Below are positions 55,107 through 64,000 of a stretch of DNA of 64,000 bases, piece after piece. This DNA comes from Gordonia sp. KTR9. GTDB lineage: Bacteria; Actinomycetota; Actinomycetes; Mycobacteriales; Mycobacteriaceae. Numbering within the stretch: the first letter of the stretch is position 1; each line of letters opens with the position of its first letter. The notes beneath the pieces are model-generated. The model saw only the letters and a list, made by a program, of their open reading frames with translations. It made no database searches and was not told the origin of the DNA. Location: assembly GCF_000143885.2 (NCBI RefSeq), contig NC_018581.1, positions 3,782,001 to 3,846,000 on the forward strand, read 5' to 3'. Made by a program: the position numbers and the translations under genes.

Positions 55107-56452
55107 CCGCTCGCCCCGACCATCGTGCCCCGGGCCACCTCGAGATCCGTCCGGTGACCGGCCTGCCCGAGTTCACCGCCGGCTCTGACGTCGCCCGCGA
55201 GATCCTCACCGCCGCACCGTGGCTCGAATCCGGTGACGTCCTGGTCGTCACCAGCAAGATCATCTCCAAGGCCGAAGGCCGGATGGTCGACGCGCCGAGC
55301 GACCCCGAGGCGCGGGACACGTTGCGCCGTCACCTCGTCGACCAAGAATCGGTACGCGTGCTGGCACGCAAGAACCGGACCCTGATCACCGAGAACCGCC
55401 TGGGCCTGGTGCAGGCCGCGGCCGGGATCGACGGCTCGAACGTGCGCAGCGACCAGCTCGCTCTGCTCCCGGAGAACCCCGACCGCAGCGCGGCGGAGCT
55501 CCGGCGAGCCGTCGCCGACGCCACCGGCCTCGACGTCGCGGTGATCATCACCGACACGATGGGCCGGGCCTGGCGGACCGGGCAGACCGACGTCGCCATC
55601 GGCGCCGCGGGTATCGCCGTCACCCATCCGTACGAGGGCGGAGTCGACGATTACGGAAACCCGTTGATCGTCACCGAGATCGCGGTGGCCGACGAGCTGG
55701 CCGCCGCGGCCGACCTCGTGAAGGGCAAACTCGCGGCCGTCCCCGTCGCGGTCGTCCGTGGTTTCGCACCGGCCGAGAACGGGACCACCGCCGCCGACCT
55801 GATCCGGCCCCACGACGAGGACCTGTTCCGTCTCGGTACCGACGAGGCGATCGCGCAGGGACGCCGCGAGGCCGTCCGCACCCGGCGGTCGGTGCGGACC
55901 TTCGCCGACCGGCCTGTCGACCCCGAAGAGCTGCGTGCTGCTCTCGGCGAGGCGCTCACCGCCCCGGCCCCCCACCACACGCATCCCGTTCGCTTCGTCT
56001 GGCTGCGGTCGGATTCGCGGCGCCGCGAGCTGCTCGACGCGATGGCGCACGAGTGGCGCACCGATCTCGAATCGGATTCCAAGACAGCCGAGTCCATCGA
56101 AAAGCGGCTGCGGCGCGGCCAGATCCTCTACGACGCACCGGAACTGGTGATCCCGTTCCTGGTTCCCGACGGCGTCCACGAGTACCGCGACGAACGACGC
56201 AACGCGGCCGAGCACACGATGTTCACCGTGGCAGCGGGCGGGGCGGTCGCCACCCTGCTCACCGCACTGTCGGTCCGCGACATCGGCAGCTGCTGGATCG
56301 GCTCGACCATCTTCGCCGCGCCGACGGTGCGCCGGGTCCTCGACCTCGACCCGGGCTGGGAACCACTCGGCGCGGTCGCCATCGGCCATCCCCTCGAGCC
56401 GTCGGGGCTGCGCGAGCCCGCCCCGACCGCGGACTGGGTCGTCGAGCTGTGA
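55103..56452 (+). CDS. fbiB: bifunctional F420-0:gamma-glutamyl ligase/reductase
   Basis: 449 residues from GTG 55103. Residues 1-245: CofE ligase ([52 protein letters not shown]), which adds the glutamate tail. Residues about 255-449: nitroreductase-like domain ([58 protein letters not shown]) that reduces dehydro-F420. This fusion is characteristic of actinobacteria. Coupled on both sides by GTGA overlaps. Confidence 0.95.
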   Translation: MTARPDHRAPGHLEIRPVTGLPEFTAGSDVAREILTAAPWLESGDVLVVTSKIISKAEGRMVDAPSDPEARDTLRRHLVDQESVRVLARKNRTLITENRLGLVQAAAGIDGSNVRSDQLALLPENPDRSAAELRRAVADATGLDVAVIITDTMGRAWRTGQTDVAIGAAGIAVTHPYEGGVDDYGNPLIVTEIAVADELAAAADLVKGKLAAVPVAVVRGFAPAENGTTAADLIRPHDEDLFRLGTDEAIAQGRREAVRTRRSVRTFADRPVDPEELRAALGEALTAPAPHHTHPVRFVWLRSDSRRRELLDAMAHEWRTDLESDSKTAESIEKRLRRGQILYDAPELVIPFLVPDGVHEYRDERRNAAEHTMFTVAAGGAVATLLTALSVRDIGSCWIGSTIFAAPTVRRVLDLDPGWEPLGAVAIGHPLEPSGLREPAPTADWVVEL

Positions 56453-57045
56453 CCGCCGAGTCGCTGCACGCATCCGCCGTCGAGGCCCTCACCCGGTGGG
56501 AGACACCCGATCCCGCGCAGGACACCCTCCGGCACACGTACCTCGCCTTCCTCGCGGCGTCCCCGGAGGGATGCCTGCGAGCCAGCGCTCCGGGACATCT
56601 GACGGGTTCGGCGATCGTCTTCGACGCCACGCGCCGCCACGTCCTGCTCACCCTGCACCCCCGGGTCGGGAAGTGGATTCAACTCGGCGGGCACTGCGAA
56701 CCGACCGACGACTCCATCGCCGACGCGGCGCTGCGTGAGGCGCGGGAGGAGTCGGGCATGCCCGAACTCGTGCTGGACACGCCAGACCCCGCGGATCCCG
56801 GCGGGGGGATCGTGCATCTCCACACCCACCCGATCACCTGCTCGCTGGGGGTCCCCACCCGCCACCTCGACGTCCGCTATCGCGTGGTCGCCGCTCCGAC
56901 GTCCGACGGCGGACTCCCACGCGTCGTGCGCAGCGACGAGTCGGTGGACCTGCGCTGGTGGCCGGTCGACGCCCTGCCGGACGACGCCGGAGACGACATC
57001 GCGACACTTATCGGCGCGGCCCTACGGGACGGACGGCCGCGCTAA
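56449..57045 (+). CDS. Nudix hydrolase
   Basis: 198 residues from GTG 56449, overlapping the fbiB stop as GTGA. Nudix box: [25 protein letters not shown] (G-x5-E with Asp/Ser, RE-x2-EE core present). Substrate unknown; co-transcription with fbiAB hints at clearing a damaged or intermediate nucleotide of F420 synthesis, which is inference. The 3' end overlaps the convergent glgC by 4 bp. Confidence 0.87.
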   Translation: MTAESLHASAVEALTRWETPDPAQDTLRHTYLAFLAASPEGCLRASAPGHLTGSAIVFDATRRHVLLTLHPRVGKWIQLGGHCEPTDDSIADAALREAREESGMPELVLDTPDPADPGGGIVHLHTHPITCSLGVPTRHLDVRYRVVAAPTSDGGLPRVVRSDESVDLRWWPVDALPDDAGDDIATLIGAALRDGRPR

Positions 57046-58256
57046 ACGCGGAGGTTCTTCCCCACCGTGACCACACCGCCCGCGCTCACCGAGAACCGCT
57101 CGCGGTCGGCGCTCACGTCGACACCGAGTTGCTCGCCGTCGCCGACCACGACGTTCTTGTCGAGGATCGCCTTGCGGACGACCGCGCCCTTGCCGACGCG
57201 CACGCCGGGCATCAGCACGCTGCCCTCGACCACCGCCCCGTCCTCGACGATGACGTTCGACGAGAGCACCGAATTGCGCACCGTGCCGGCCGAGATGATG
57301 CAGCCGGACCCGACCACGGAGTCCTCGGCGACGCCGCCCTGGACGAACTTGGCGGGCGGGAGGTTGTGCGTCTCACCGCGGATGGGCCAGCGGCCGTTGT
57401 ACAGGTTGAAGATGGGATGGACCGACACCAGGTCCATGTGCGCCTCGTAGAACGCATCGACGGTTCCGACGTCACGCCAGTACCCGGTGTCGCGCTCGGT
57501 GGCACCGGGGACCTGGTTGTCCTTGAAGTCGTAGACGAATGCGGTGTCGCGATTGACGAAGGCCGGGATGATGTCGCCGCCCATGTCGTGATCGGAGTCC
57601 GAGTCGGCGGCGTCGGCTCGCAGCGCGTCGACCAGCGCCTCGGTGGTGAACACGTAGTTGCCCATCGACGCGAACGTCGAGTCGGGATCATCGGGAGTGC
57701 CCGGCGGGTCGGTGGGCTTCTCCAGGAAGCGGGTGATCTTCCCGCTCTCGTCGGAGTCGATGCAGCCGAAAGCCGTGGCTTCCGCTCGCGGCACGCGGAT
57801 CCCGGCCACCGTGACGTCGGCGCCGGATTCGACGTGCGCGGCCACCATCTGCGACGGATCCATCCGGTACACGTGATCGGCGCCGAAGACGACGATGTAC
57901 TCGGGACGTTCGTCGGTGATGAGGTTCATCGACTGGAAGATCGCGTCGGCGCTGCCGGTGTACCAGCGCGGTCCTAGTCGCTGCTGGGCCGGGACCGGCG
58001 TGATGTACTCGCCGTGGAATCCAGACGTCCACCAGGTCTGCGAGATGTGCCGGTCCAGCGAATGCGACTTGTATTGTGTCAGCACGCAAATGCGTTCGTA
58101 ACCGGCATTGACCAGGTTGGACAACACGAAGTCGATTAGCCGGTAGGCGCCGCCGAAGGGCACCGCAGGTTTGGCACGGTCCATCGTCAGCGGGTACAGA
58201 CGCTTGCCTTCGCCGCCTGCGAGGACGATGCCGAGGACGTGCGGCTCAGATCTCAC
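57042..58256 (-). CDS. glgC: glucose-1-phosphate adenylyltransferase
   Basis: 404 residues. Nucleotidyltransferase: [45 protein letters not shown] (activator/ATP-binding), [45 protein letters not shown], then a C-terminal left-handed beta-helix ([62 protein letters not shown]). Makes ADP-glucose for alpha-glucan. Divergent from glgM. Confidence 0.96.
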   Translation of the reverse strand: MRSEPHVLGIVLAGGEGKRLYPLTMDRAKPAVPFGGAYRLIDFVLSNLVNAGYERICVLTQYKSHSLDRHISQTWWTSGFHGEYITPVPAQQRLGPRWYTGSADAIFQSMNLITDERPEYIVVFGADHVYRMDPSQMVAAHVESGADVTVAGIRVPRAEATAFGCIDSDESGKITRFLEKPTDPPGTPDDPDSTFASMGNYVFTTEALVDALRADAADSDSDHDMGGDIIPAFVNRDTAFVYDFKDNQVPGATERDTGYWRDVGTVDAFYEAHMDLVSVHPIFNLYNGRWPIRGETHNLPPAKFVQGGVAEDSVVGSGCIISAGTVRNSVLSSNVIVEDGAVVEGSVLMPGVRVGKGAVVRKAILDKNVVVGDGEQLGVDVSADRERFSVSAGGVVTVGKNLRV

Positions 58257-58386
58257 TCCCCCAACTTAACCGCGATCGAACCCGTCGGCCAGATGACCGG
58301 GCGGGAAGAATGGGCGTGTCCCGGCCGCGGCCACCGTTTACCGGCACCGATGGCGAACTGCGCGCGATGGCACTAGCGTCGAGATC

Positions 58387-59553
58387 ATGCGGGTGGCGAT
58401 GATGACACGAGAATATCCACCTGAGGTCTACGGCGGTGCCGGTGTCCACGTCACCGAATTGGTCCGCCATCTCCGCGATCTCATCACCGTCGACGTGCAC
58501 TGCATGGGTGCCGAGCGGGAGACCGCCGCGGTGTACACCCCCGACCCGGGGCTGGCCGGGGCCAATGCGGCGATCACCACGCTCTCGGCCGACCTGCGGA
58601 TGGCTGTCGGCGCGGCCGACGCCGACGTCGTGCACTCCCACACCTGGTACACCGGTCTCGCCGGGCACCTGGCCGCCCAGCTCTACGACGTGCCGCATGT
58701 GCTCACCGCGCATTCGCTCGAACCGTCGCGTCCGTGGAAAGCCGAGCAACTCGGCGGCGGGTACCGGGTCTCGAGCTGGGTCGAACGCAACGCGGTCGAG
58801 TACGCCGACGCCGTCATCGCGGTCAGTTCGGGTATGCGTACCGAGATCTGCGACACCTACCCACGCCTGGACCCCGAGCGTGTCCACGTGGTGCGCAACG
58901 GGATCGACACCTCACAGTGGTATCCGGTCGACGACCCGTTCGGGCCCGATTCGACGCCCACCGCCCTCGGGCTCGACTCGACCCGGCCCATCGTCGCGTT
59001 CGTCGGCCGGATCACCCGGCAGAAGGGCGTGGCGCATCTCGTCGCCGCCGCCCACCGTTTCGACCCGGAGATCCAACTCGTCCTCTGCGCGGGCGCGCCG
59101 GACACCCCGGAGATCGGCGCCGAGATCGAGCGGGCCGTCGGTGAACTGTCCGCGTCACGCCCCGGCGTGCACTGGGTGCGCGAGATGCTGCCGCTCCCGC
59201 GTATTCGCGAGATCCTGACAGCGGCAACGGTCTTCGTGTGCCCGTCGGTGTACGAACCGCTGGGCATCGTCAACCTCGAGGCCATGGCCTGCGGTACCGC
59301 GGTGGTGGCGTCGGATGTCGGCGGCATCCCCGAGGTGGTGCGCGACAACGTCACCGGCCGCCTCGTGCGGTACGACCCCGTCGATCCGGCGGCCTTCGAA
59401 CACGATCTCGCCGAGACGGTGAACGCGGTCAGTTCCGATGCAGCCGCGGCCGCGGCGATGGGCGCGGCCGGCCGCGAGCGCGCCGGCGCCGAATTCTCCT
59501 GGGCGACGATCGCCGAGCAGACCTTGGGGATCTACGAGTCCGTCCGGCGCTGA
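58387..59553 (+). CDS. glgM: glycogen synthase/alpha-maltose-1-phosphate synthase, GT4
   Basis: 388 residues. GT4 fold: MTREYPPEVYGGAGVHVTELVRHLR, ADVVHSHTWYTGLAGHLAAQLY, FVGRITRQKGVAHLVAAAH and the C-terminal acidic PSVYEPLGIVNLEAMACGTAVVASDVGGIPEVV. In mycobacteria the enzyme uses ADP-glucose and glucose-1-phosphate to make maltose-1-phosphate, the building unit for GlgE. Pairing with divergent glgC supports this. The 3' end overlaps the convergent rRNA methyltransferase gene by 22 bp. Confidence 0.93.
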   Translation: MRVAMMTREYPPEVYGGAGVHVTELVRHLRDLITVDVHCMGAERETAAVYTPDPGLAGANAAITTLSADLRMAVGAADADVVHSHTWYTGLAGHLAAQLYDVPHVLTAHSLEPSRPWKAEQLGGGYRVSSWVERNAVEYADAVIAVSSGMRTEICDTYPRLDPERVHVVRNGIDTSQWYPVDDPFGPDSTPTALGLDSTRPIVAFVGRITRQKGVAHLVAAAHRFDPEIQLVLCAGAPDTPEIGAEIERAVGELSASRPGVHWVREMLPLPRIREILTAATVFVCPSVYEPLGIVNLEAMACGTAVVASDVGGIPEVVRDNVTGRLVRYDPVDPAAFEHDLAETVNAVSSDAAAAAAMGAAGRERAGAEFSWATIAEQTLGIYESVRR

Positions 59554-60503
59554 CCGGGGTGTCGCCCGCGGGCCGGCCGGCAGGTGGTCATCACGACCGA
59601 CACCGTCACCGGCACGCGTCCCGTCCCCGCGAAGGCATCTGCCCGCGAGCGGATGTCGGCCTCCTCGGAGTGAAATGCCGAGGGCCCCATGGCGACCAGG
59701 TCACCGACGGTAGCGGCGTCGACGCTCGCGGTGTACCGCAGGGGTGATTCGTCGACCAGCTCGAAACCGTCGTCGAGTGCGGCGTGGAGACGTGCGGATT
59801 TCGCGGAGTCCACCCGCAGCATCCCCATCGGTTCGATGAGCTCGGCGAGGTGGTCGGGTCCCGGACTCACGATGATCAGTGCGCCATCGGGCGCGAGCAC
59901 CCGGGCGAACTCGGGGGCGTTCCGGGGCGCGAACACCGAGAGCACCACCGAGACAGCGTCATCGACAACCGGCAGTCCTCGCCAGACGTCGGCGACGATC
60001 GCCGCGAGTGAGTGCGGGCCGCGGGCGATGGCCCGCGCGCAGTACTTGGACAGGTCGATGCCGATCCCGGCGACGGAGGAGCGTTCGACACCGCCCGCCG
60101 CTGCGCCCGCGTCGACCGCGGCGCGAAGATAGTGTCCGCCACCGGCGCCCGCGTCGAGAATCACGGGCCTGGCGAGTCCGCTCGCGAACTCGGCGGCGCG
60201 TCGGGCGACGGAATCCACCACGGCGCCGAAGAAACCGGCGTCATGCACCCGCGCCCGCGCGGCGACCATGGCCGCGGTGTCGGCGCGCAACGCGCCCGAC
60301 CGGCCGTCGAGCAGTGAGACATAGCCCTGCCGCGCGATGTCGAATGAGTGAGCGGCGGGACAACGCAACGAGGTGGCGTCGACCGAAAGGGGCCCGGCGC
60401 ACACCGGGCATCGTAGGATCTCGACGGTCGAGTTGAGGCCATGCGCCCGGTGCGGTGTCGGTGTGTCCGCCCGGGCCTCATGGGAACTGCCCTCGTGGGG
60501 CAT
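59532..60503 (-). CDS. RlmA-type 23S rRNA (guanine-N1) methyltransferase
   Basis: 323 residues. N-terminal zinc finger: LRCPVCAGPL and SLRCPAAHSFDIARQGYVSLL, the RrmA/RlmA signature. Methyltransferase motif I is VILDAGAGGGHYLRAAV. SAM-binding acidic IGIDLSKYCARAIARG, and SVVLSVFAPRNAPEFARVLAPDGALIIVSP. It resembles the actinobacterial TlrB/MyrA-type enzymes that methylate G748 or G745. Starts 2 nt after the DUF3117 stop, so likely co-transcribed. Confidence 0.88.
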   Translation of the reverse strand: MPHEGSSHEARADTPTPHRAHGLNSTVEILRCPVCAGPLSVDATSLRCPAAHSFDIARQGYVSLLDGRSGALRADTAAMVAARARVHDAGFFGAVVDSVARRAAEFASGLARPVILDAGAGGGHYLRAAVDAGAAAGGVERSSVAGIGIDLSKYCARAIARGPHSLAAIVADVWRGLPVVDDAVSVVLSVFAPRNAPEFARVLAPDGALIIVSPGPDHLAELIEPMGMLRVDSAKSARLHAALDDGFELVDESPLRYTASVDAATVGDLVAMGPSAFHSEEADIRSRADAFAGTGRVPVTVSVVMTTCRPARGRHPGQRRTDS

Positions 60504-60505
60504 GT

Positions 60506-60673
60506 TCAGCCGGTGACCCCGCGGAGTTCCTCGCCCAGCGCGGCTGCTTCGTCGGCGGTCAGCTCGACGACGAGTCGACCTCCACCCTCGATCGGAATCC
60601 GGACAACGATTCCACGCCCTTCTTTGGCCGCTTCGAGGGGGCCGTCCCCAGTACGTGGCTTCATTGCCGCCAT
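60506..60673 (-). CDS. DUF3117 small protein (Rv1211-like)
   Basis: 55 residues from ATG 60673, preceded by AAGGGAG. The sequence begins MAAMKPRTGDGPLEAAKEGR, continues RIPIEGGGRLVVELT and ends ALGEELRGVTG, a near-invariant actinobacterial protein. Function is unknown. It is too short for most gene finders. It lies 2 nt upstream of the rRNA methyltransferase gene. Confidence 0.9.
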   Translation of the reverse strand: MAAMKPRTGDGPLEAAKEGRGIVVRIPIEGGGRLVVELTADEAAALGEELRGVTG

Positions 60674-60776
60674 TCTCAAGCTCCCTTCAAGGTCCTTGCT
60701 CCGAACATGATACGTGCCCGCGTCTCACACGATTGCCAGTGCGCGACACGCGCGCCGCGCAGAACCCGGTGTGCGA

Positions 60777-61160
60777 CTACCCCGGGGCCGTCGGCGGGCC
60801 CGACCGCCAGGCTCCCGCGGCGTTCTCGGCGCCGTCGGCGGCCGGGTCGTCCGGATGCGTCCCGGGCACCGGCTCGCGGTCGCGCAGGCGCGCGATGACC
60901 GAGCGGAGATCGTCGACCTCATGCGCGAGACGCGCCAGCGCCCAGTCGACTTCGGCCTGCTTGTAGCCGCGCGGTGTCTGCGCGAAGCGCAACGCGCGGA
61001 CGTCGTCGCCGGTGATCCCCACCGACGGCAGTCTGGTGAGGGTCGTCTCGGGCTCGACCGGCGGCAGGTCTTCGCCACGTCCGAACACGAACCAGACAAC
61101 GGCGAACACGACCGCGACGACGAGCCCCATGATCAGCAGGTACAGCAGCAGCGTCTGCAT
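60777..61160 (-). CDS. membrane-anchored DivIVA-domain protein (Rv1209-like)
   Basis: 127 residues from ATG 61160 (AGGA upstream; ATG 61169 is possible). One N-terminal membrane helix (LLLYLLIMGLVVAVVFAVVWFVF), then ITGDDVRALRFAQTPRGYKQAEVDWALARLAHEVDDL, the first DivIVA helix with its GYxxxEVD motif, and a disordered Pro/Gly tail. Such proteins may mark membrane curvature or the septum. Lies 112 bp downstream of gpgS as in mycobacteria. Confidence 0.85.
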   Translation of the reverse strand: MQTLLLYLLIMGLVVAVVFAVVWFVFGRGEDLPPVEPETTLTRLPSVGITGDDVRALRFAQTPRGYKQAEVDWALARLAHEVDDLRSVIARLRDREPVPGTHPDDPAADGAENAAGAWRSGPPTAPG

Positions 61161-61272
61161 GAGATCCATCCTGACAGAAGCCGCCGGACGAGGGTCCGGC
61201 ACAGCACAGACCCGACGACGGCTCGCTCTCGGTGCAGGTGCGCGGCGTCGCCGGGTCGGCGTCTGGGACGCG

Positions 61273-62304
61273 TTAGGAGGCCATCTCCTCGGTCTTCGCG
61301 TCCAGGACCCGCACGGTGTTCATCGGCGGACGATCCTCGAGGTAGACCTCGGTGGTGTGCGGCGTGAACGACCCGTCGGGCTCGGCGGTGAACTGGGTCA
61401 GCCCGACGCCCGAGTCCCCGATACCGCATCGGCGCATGAGGGTTCCGACGATCTGCCGGCTCATGACCCCCAGTTCCACCAGCGGGCGGTTGCGGTGAGT
61501 CCGGACGCCGAGGTTCACCTGACCGATTCCGGCGAGGCCGTAGCGGTCGTAGGTGTCGATGAGCAGCCCGATCTCGACCCCGTACCCCGGCGCGAACGGT
61601 ACCGACGACAGCAACTCGCGGGTGCCGGCGTACTCGCCGCCCAACGGCTGCAGGACGGCGGTGAGGTCGGGTTTCTGGGAGGCAAGGAGGGGGCGGGCGA
61701 CGAGCTCGGTCACACGGCCGCCGCCGTTGGCGTCGTGCGTACCTCCGGTGCGCAGCGGACGCCGGTAGTAGCCCTTCACGAGCTGGATCTCGGGGTTGAC
61801 CAGAAGCGGGCCCAGCATCTTGGGCACGAACATCGGATCCGGGTCGATGAGGTCGGAGTCGACGAAGGCGATGATGTCGCCGGTCGCCACGGCGATCGAA
61901 CGCCACAGCACCTCACCCTTGCCCTTCACCGGGTCCAGCTCGGGCACCGCCTCCTCACGGGTGACCACCTGGGCGCCGGCGGCGAGCGCACGCTCGGCGG
62001 TGGCGTCGGTGGAGCCGGAGTCCAAGACGATGATCTCGTCGACGAGGGTTCCGTACAGCGGCATGATCGTGGCGATGACGTCGGCGACGGTCTCCTCCTC
62101 GTTCAGCGCGGGGAGCACGACCGAGATCGTCCGGCCGCGCTTCTCCTCCACGAGTTCGTCGATCGTCCACTCCGGCTGTTCCCAGGTGTGGGTTGCCGAC
62201 CAACGCTGCTCGGTTCCCGGGGCCTGTGCGACTGTCGGCCACACCGCGGCCTTGTCCCGGCTGCTGACGGTGCTGGGCTTACGTCGCTTCTGCTGCTTGG
62301 TCAT
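61273..62304 (-). CDS. gpgS: glucosyl-3-phosphoglycerate synthase
   Basis: 343 residues. GT-A fold, family GT81: ISVVLPALNEEETVADVIATI, IIVLDSGSTDATAERALAAGAQVV, GKGEVLWRSIAVATGDIIAFVDSDLIDPDPMFVPKMLGPLL (DSD metal motif) and VKGYYRRPLR. Makes glucosyl-3-phosphoglycerate from a nucleotide glucose and 3-phosphoglycerate, the first step of methylglucose lipopolysaccharide. ATG 62304 overlaps the folP2 stop as ATGA. Confidence 0.95.
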   Translation of the reverse strand: MTKQQKRRKPSTVSSRDKAAVWPTVAQAPGTEQRWSATHTWEQPEWTIDELVEEKRGRTISVVLPALNEEETVADVIATIMPLYGTLVDEIIVLDSGSTDATAERALAAGAQVVTREEAVPELDPVKGKGEVLWRSIAVATGDIIAFVDSDLIDPDPMFVPKMLGPLLVNPEIQLVKGYYRRPLRTGGTHDANGGGRVTELVARPLLASQKPDLTAVLQPLGGEYAGTRELLSSVPFAPGYGVEIGLLIDTYDRYGLAGIGQVNLGVRTHRNRPLVELGVMSRQIVGTLMRRCGIGDSGVGLTQFTAEPDGSFTPHTTEVYLEDRPPMNTVRVLDAKTEEMAS

Positions 62305-63200
62305 GCGAGTCCCCTGACTGTTCGGGCGGGTGGTCTCGTTCCCGCGATGGCAGCGACCATGTCGACCACACGACGAGTGGCTGCGACCTCGTGAACGCGG
62401 AAGATCCGGGCGCCTTGGGCGGCGGCCAGACTCGTCGCGGCCAGAGTCCCTTCCAATCGTTGCGCTAGGTCTGTACCCAGAGTCTCCCCTACGAAATCCT
62501 TGTTGCTCAGTGCCATCAGCACCGGCCAGCCCGTGTTAACAAGATCTTTCACACCGCGTAACAGAGCCAGCCCGTGGTGAGTGTTCTTGCCGAAATCGTG
62601 CGTCGGATCGATAACGATGGAGTCACGACGGACCCCGGCCGCGAGCGCCCGGTCGGCTGCGGAGGTCACCTCCCGGAGCACATCGGCCACCACGGCGTCG
62701 ACGGAATCCCCGTAGGAGACGCGGTGCGGCCGCGTACGCACCACCGCGCCGCCCGTGTGAGAGCAGACGATTCCCGCGCCGCGTTCGGCGGCGACGGCGA
62801 CCACCTCGGGATCGAACCCCGCCCAGGTGTCGTTGATCAGGTCGGCCCCGGCGGCGCAGGCCTGGTCGGCGACCTCGCTGCGCCACGTGTCGACGCTGAT
62901 CAGCACGTCCGGGTGGCGGTCGCGGATCCAGGAGATCATCCCGACGACCCGGGCTGCCTCCGTCGCGGCGTCGACTTCTCGACCGGGTCCGGCCTTGACC
63001 CCGCCGACGTCGATGATGTCGGCGCCCTCGGCGACCACCCGGTCGACGTGCGCCTGGGCGGCGGTGTCGTCGAAGCTCGCACCCCGGTCGTAGAACGAGT
63101 CGGGCGTGCGGTTGACGATCGCCATGACCAGCGCGCGATCGGTCGGCACCCGACGCCCGCACAGCGTCGGCGACACCGGCACGTCTGGGGTCGGACTCAC
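62301..63200 (-). CDS. folP2: dihydropteroate synthase-like protein FolP2
   Basis: 299 residues from GTG 63200, overlapping the fadD6 stop as GTGA. TIM-barrel pterin-binding enzyme: VMAIVNRTPDSFYDRGASFDDTAAQAHVDRVVAEGADIIDVGGVKAGPG, ISVDTWRSEVADQACAAGADLINDTWAGFD and IDPTHDFGKNTHHGLALL. In mycobacteria the FolP2 copy beside gpgS lacks clear dihydropteroate synthase activity, and VGGVKAGPG here likewise differs from the usual ESTRPG motif, so folate synthesis is doubtful. Confidence 0.9.
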   Translation of the reverse strand: MSPTPDVPVSPTLCGRRVPTDRALVMAIVNRTPDSFYDRGASFDDTAAQAHVDRVVAEGADIIDVGGVKAGPGREVDAATEAARVVGMISWIRDRHPDVLISVDTWRSEVADQACAAGADLINDTWAGFDPEVVAVAAERGAGIVCSHTGGAVVRTRPHRVSYGDSVDAVVADVLREVTSAADRALAAGVRRDSIVIDPTHDFGKNTHHGLALLRGVKDLVNTGWPVLMALSNKDFVGETLGTDLAQRLEGTLAATSLAAAQGARIFRVHEVAATRRVVDMVAAIAGTRPPARTVRGLA

Positions 63201-64000
63201 CCCTTGGGCACCTTGGCCGCGGCGACGTCGTCGGGGTAGCCGTCGTAGAAGTCGGTGTATCCCTTCTCCTTGCCGAGCAGCACGTAGAGCCGTTCGGCCT
63301 CGGCGTCGGTGTATCCCTCCTTGCGGAGCTCGACCTTGCGGTTCTTGAAGGTCGAGGTCTGCTCGAAGTCGTCGACGACCCGCACGAACAGCGGTACCGC
63401 GTAGGACGGCAGCGCGTCGTAGAGGTGCCGGGCGAACGCGCTCGGATCGAGCTCGGCACCCTCGCGCAGCTTGATCGCGATCATTCCGGCACGACCGTCG
63501 GTTCCCGGGACCTCGACGCCGTACGCCACCGACTGGGCGACGGCCTCGTAGGAGTCCACCGCACCTTCGACCTGGGTCGTGGCGACGTTCTCCCCCTTCC
63601 ATCGGAAGGTGTCGCCGAGCCGGTCGACGAAAGCGATGTGCGCGAACCCCTGATCGCGCACGAGGTCACCGGAGTTGAAGTAGGCGTCACCGTCCTTGAA
63701 GGCGTCGCGGATGATCTTCTTCTCGGTCTCCTCCGAGTCGGTGTATCCGTCGACGGGTACCCGGTCACTGATCTGGGCGAGCAGCAGACCGGTGCCGCCC
63801 CGGCCGACCTTCACGAGCCGACCGTCGTCGCCGCGCTTCGGGTTCCCCTCCTCGTCGTACTCCACGATCTTGTACGGGAGCGGGCAGAAGCCGGCGGTCT
63901 TGTCGACGCTGAACGCGTTGACGAAGGCGAGGTTGAGTTCGCTGGCCCCGTAGAACTCGACGACACGGTCGACGCCGAATCGTTCGCGGAACTCGTCCCA
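63197..64000 (-). CDS. fadD6: long-chain acyl-CoA synthetase FadD6-like, C-terminal part
   Basis: The frame is open to the window edge (268 codons seen); the N-terminal half lies outside. Adenylate-forming enzyme: FYGASELNLAFVN (near motif A5), GDAYFNSGDLVRDQGFAHIAFVDRLGDTFRWKGENVATTQVEGAV (motifs A7-A8, including the D-x6-G and KGEN hinge), FKNRKVELRKEGYTD with the late Lys. Activates long fatty acids. Operon order fadD6-folP2-gpgS is as in mycobacteria. Confidence 0.92.
   Translation of the reverse strand, partial: WDEFRERFGVDRVVEFYGASELNLAFVNAFSVDKTAGFCPLPYKIVEYDEEGNPKRGDDGRLVKVGRGGTGLLLAQISDRVPVDGYTDSEETEKKIIRDAFKDGDAYFNSGDLVRDQGFAHIAFVDRLGDTFRWKGENVATTQVEGAVDSYEAVAQSVAYGVEVPGTDGRAGMIAIKLREGAELDPSAFARHLYDALPSYAVPLFVRVVDDFEQTSTFKNRKVELRKEGYTDAEAERLYVLLGKEKGYTDFYDGYPDDVAAAKVPKG

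Overview
The window is high-GC actinobacterial DNA from the mycolic-acid group (Mycobacteriales). Gene content and order most resemble Gordonia. This rests on recognising protein families and remembered gene order in Mycobacterium tuberculosis (Rv numbers below are from memory); no search was run. Features pointing to this group are polymethylated polysaccharide (MGLP) genes, coenzyme F420 genes fbiA/fbiB, a WhiB2-type regulator, type VII secretion genes eccB/eccE, GlgM/GlgC, and many GTGA/ATGA start-stop overlaps. No tRNA, rRNA, CRISPR array or intact insertion sequence was seen.

Layout. (1) 1-9.7 kb, minus strand: a hypothetical DUF6461-like protein, then a block ordered like Rv3025c-Rv3029c: cysteine desulfurase, mnmA, MetE-like protein and YjbR protein, with a DUF4334 gene, a PlsC-type acyltransferase, an OlsB-like GNAT and etfB-etfA upstream. 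(2) 9.8-17.8 kb: the MGLP locus (Rv3030-Rv3035, Rv3037c-like) with SAM methyltransferase, GH57 branching enzyme, glycosyltransferase, hexapeptide acyltransferase, PQQ-repeat lipoprotein and THUMP-like methyltransferase, followed by a P-loop kinase. (3) 17.83-21.39 kb: a small decayed integrative element bounded by a 35-bp direct repeat (34/35 identical) that duplicates the 3' end of the Rv3038c-like methyltransferase gene. It carries an orphan protein, a DUF2510 membrane protein, two tiny membrane proteins, an excisionase-like HTH protein, a CHAT-domain protein whose 5' end looks frameshifted, and an integrase remnant without its catalytic tyrosine. (4) 21.35-33.7 kb: Rv3038c-Rv3044-like backbone (methyltransferase, echA, Nudix, ABC ATPase, serB, ctaD, fecB) with local additions (LigD-type primase, MarR regulator plus DinB-like protein, flavin oxidoreductase, cupin, Pth2). 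(5) 33.8-38.6 kb: carbonic anhydrase and an SNF2 helicase-SWIM pair. (6) 38.5-43 kb: class Ib ribonucleotide reductase nrdH-nrdI-nrdE-nrdF behind a pair of NrdR-like boxes. (7) 43.2-49.3 kb: FMN reductase/TetR pair, urate hydroxylase-like flavoprotein, divergent eccB and eccE. (8) 49.3-57 kb: Rv3255c-Rv3262-like block (manA, TobH-like, DUF3499, zincin-like, whiB2, fbiA, fbiB) plus a Nudix gene. (9) 57-64 kb: glgC, glgM, rRNA methyltransferase, DUF3117, DivIVA-like protein, gpgS, folP2 and a truncated fadD6, matching Rv1213-Rv1206.

How it fits together. gpgS makes the glucosylglycerate primer precursor of MGLP, and the enzymes that build, branch, methylate and acylate the polymer lie 50 kb away at 10-14.5 kb; glgC/glgM supply activated glucose and maltose-1-phosphate for alpha-glucan. 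Housekeeping operons (sulfur/tRNA thiolation, electron-transfer flavoprotein, cytochrome oxidase, dNTP supply, F420) form the rest. The most unusual stretch is the 3.5-kb element at 17.8-21.4 kb.
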